From: Candidatus Helarchaeota archaeon
GTDB taxonomy: Archaea > Asgardarchaeota > Lokiarchaeia > Helarchaeales > RDOG01
NCBI GenBank assembly: GCA_019058315.1
Contig: JAHPZH010000008.1
Location: 62,001-126,000, forward strand
Direction: 5' to 3'
DNA: 64,000 nucleotides
The translations under genes and the position numbers were made by a program. Below the pieces are notes generated by a model. It had not been told where the DNA came from. It saw only the letters and a list, made by a program, of their open reading frames with translations, and did not search any database. Every line of letters begins with the position of its first letter. The first letter of the stretch is position 1. Below, in pieces: positions 63,588 to 64,000 of the stretch.

Positions 63588-64000
63588 TTAGACTCTTTGT
63601 CGGAGTAATATATCCATTTGTTTATTAATATCTTGGCTAAAAAACCATAAATAACATTCTCTCCAAGCGTCAACCACTGATTTTTTTGGAGAATAACCTA
63701 AAATTTTCTTTGCTTTTTCGCATGAATAAGCTCCTCCGTATAAAATAAAATCCATAAGTTCTGATGGTGTAATAGTTTTAAAAAGCATGTTTGAAATTCT
63801 TTTAAATAGCTTTAAAGCAGATTCAACAAAACCTCTAGGAGGAATTATAATTCTTGACTTTGAATTTACTGATTTAACCAATCTTTCAAAGAATTGTTTT
63901 GCTCTTGGATAATCAGAAGCAGTAATATTGAATGCTTCTCCCACAGCACTTGGAATCTTTTCTGCCAGTAAAAAAGCATCTGCTAAATCACTTGAAGACA
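63588..64000 (-). CDS. NAD-dependent epimerase/dehydratase (SDR), C-terminal part cut by window edge
   Basis: The minus-strand frame is open to position 64000 and encodes about 136 residues. It reads D-L-A-D-A-F-L-L-A-E-K-I-P-S-A-V-G-E-A-F-N-I-T, the usual extended-SDR segment (V-x-D-x-A-x-A ... G-E-x-Y-N-I). It then has a long helix and the typical end E-K-A-K-K-I-L-G-Y-S-P-K-K-S-V-V-D-A-W-R. The Rossmann N-terminus and catalytic Y-x-x-x-K lie beyond the window. It would act on nucleotide sugars or steroid-like substrates. The GTG at 63944 is internal, not the start. It is separated from the CocE-like gene by a short spacer. Confidence 0.83.
   Translation of the reverse strand, partial: SSSDLADAFLLAEKIPSAVGEAFNITASDYPRAKQFFERLVKSVNSKSRIIIPPRGFVESALKLFKRISNMLFKTITPSELMDFILYGGAYSCEKAKKILGYSPKKSVVDAWRECYLWFFSQDINKQMDILLRQRV

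Noticed and set aside
1..64000. tRNA, rRNA and CRISPR arrays
   Set aside because: Looked for T-loop patterns, GC-rich islands and regular repeats by eye. Only the 18586-18654 island stood out.

Overview
This 64 kb window is AT-rich (I estimate about 70% A+T) and archaeal, most like an Asgard archaeon of the Lokiarchaeia type. The archaeal signs are an HMf-type histone, a TFS/RpoM-like zinc-ribbon protein, the start of a GatC gene (transamidation route), TATA-like promoters, frequent TTG/GTG starts with GGTGA or GGAG ribosome sites, and NDP-forming acyl-CoA synthetase and 2-hydroxyacyl-CoA dehydratase families. The Asgard signs are eukaryote-like modules: a longin-like protein with an E2/RWD-like tail, a possible free MIT-like protein, a degenerate Ras/Rab-like G domain, a ThiS/MoaD-type ubiquitin fold ending in GG, and a winged-helix protein fused to a roadblock/LC7-like domain. 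The lineage is inferred from gene content; no rRNA or tRNA gene was recognised.

Layout. 1-8.4 kb: a GatC fragment, then proteins of unknown function. A 37-bp perfect direct repeat (2250-2286 and 5623-5659) brackets a 3.37-kb block of small membrane or zinc-ribbon genes and looks like the scar of an insertion at a convergent gene junction. 8.4-18.5 kb: coiled-coil, ribbon-helix-helix, MIT-like, histone, thioredoxin, CitG-like, TPR and regulatory genes. 18.5-29 kb: a candidate C/D box RNA, acylphosphatase, the TFS-like gene, a membrane acyltransferase, a C69 peptidase, the degenerate GTPase and ThiS-like pair facing the HTH-roadblock gene, an acyl-CoA synthetase and an MFS transporter. 29-38.5 kb: a 1948-residue repeat-built surface protein, an iron-sulfur protein and an ABC-2 exporter. 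38.5-48.5 kb: an orphan type I methylase with its specificity domain fused, a GHMP sugar kinase, a 1044-residue ROK-NagB-PIG-L fusion and three zinc alcohol dehydrogenases, probably for sugar and amino-sugar use. 48.6-54.7 kb: two tandem TPP enzymes followed by two tandem membrane acyltransferases. 54.7-64 kb: a GT-C-like membrane protein, a radical SAM protein, a 2-hydroxyacyl-CoA dehydratase pair, an HXXEE protein, a CocE-like hydrolase and the C-terminal part of a sugar epimerase.

How it fits together. The metabolic genes point to an anaerobic heterotroph: amino-sugar and sugar breakdown (kinase, deacetylase, deaminase, polyol-type dehydrogenases), TPP-dependent C-C chemistry, acyl-CoA energy conservation and 2-hydroxyacyl-CoA dehydration. 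The most unusual items are the three-enzyme fusion, the degenerate GTPase with no ordinary start codon, the direct-repeat insertion and the candidate guide RNA.
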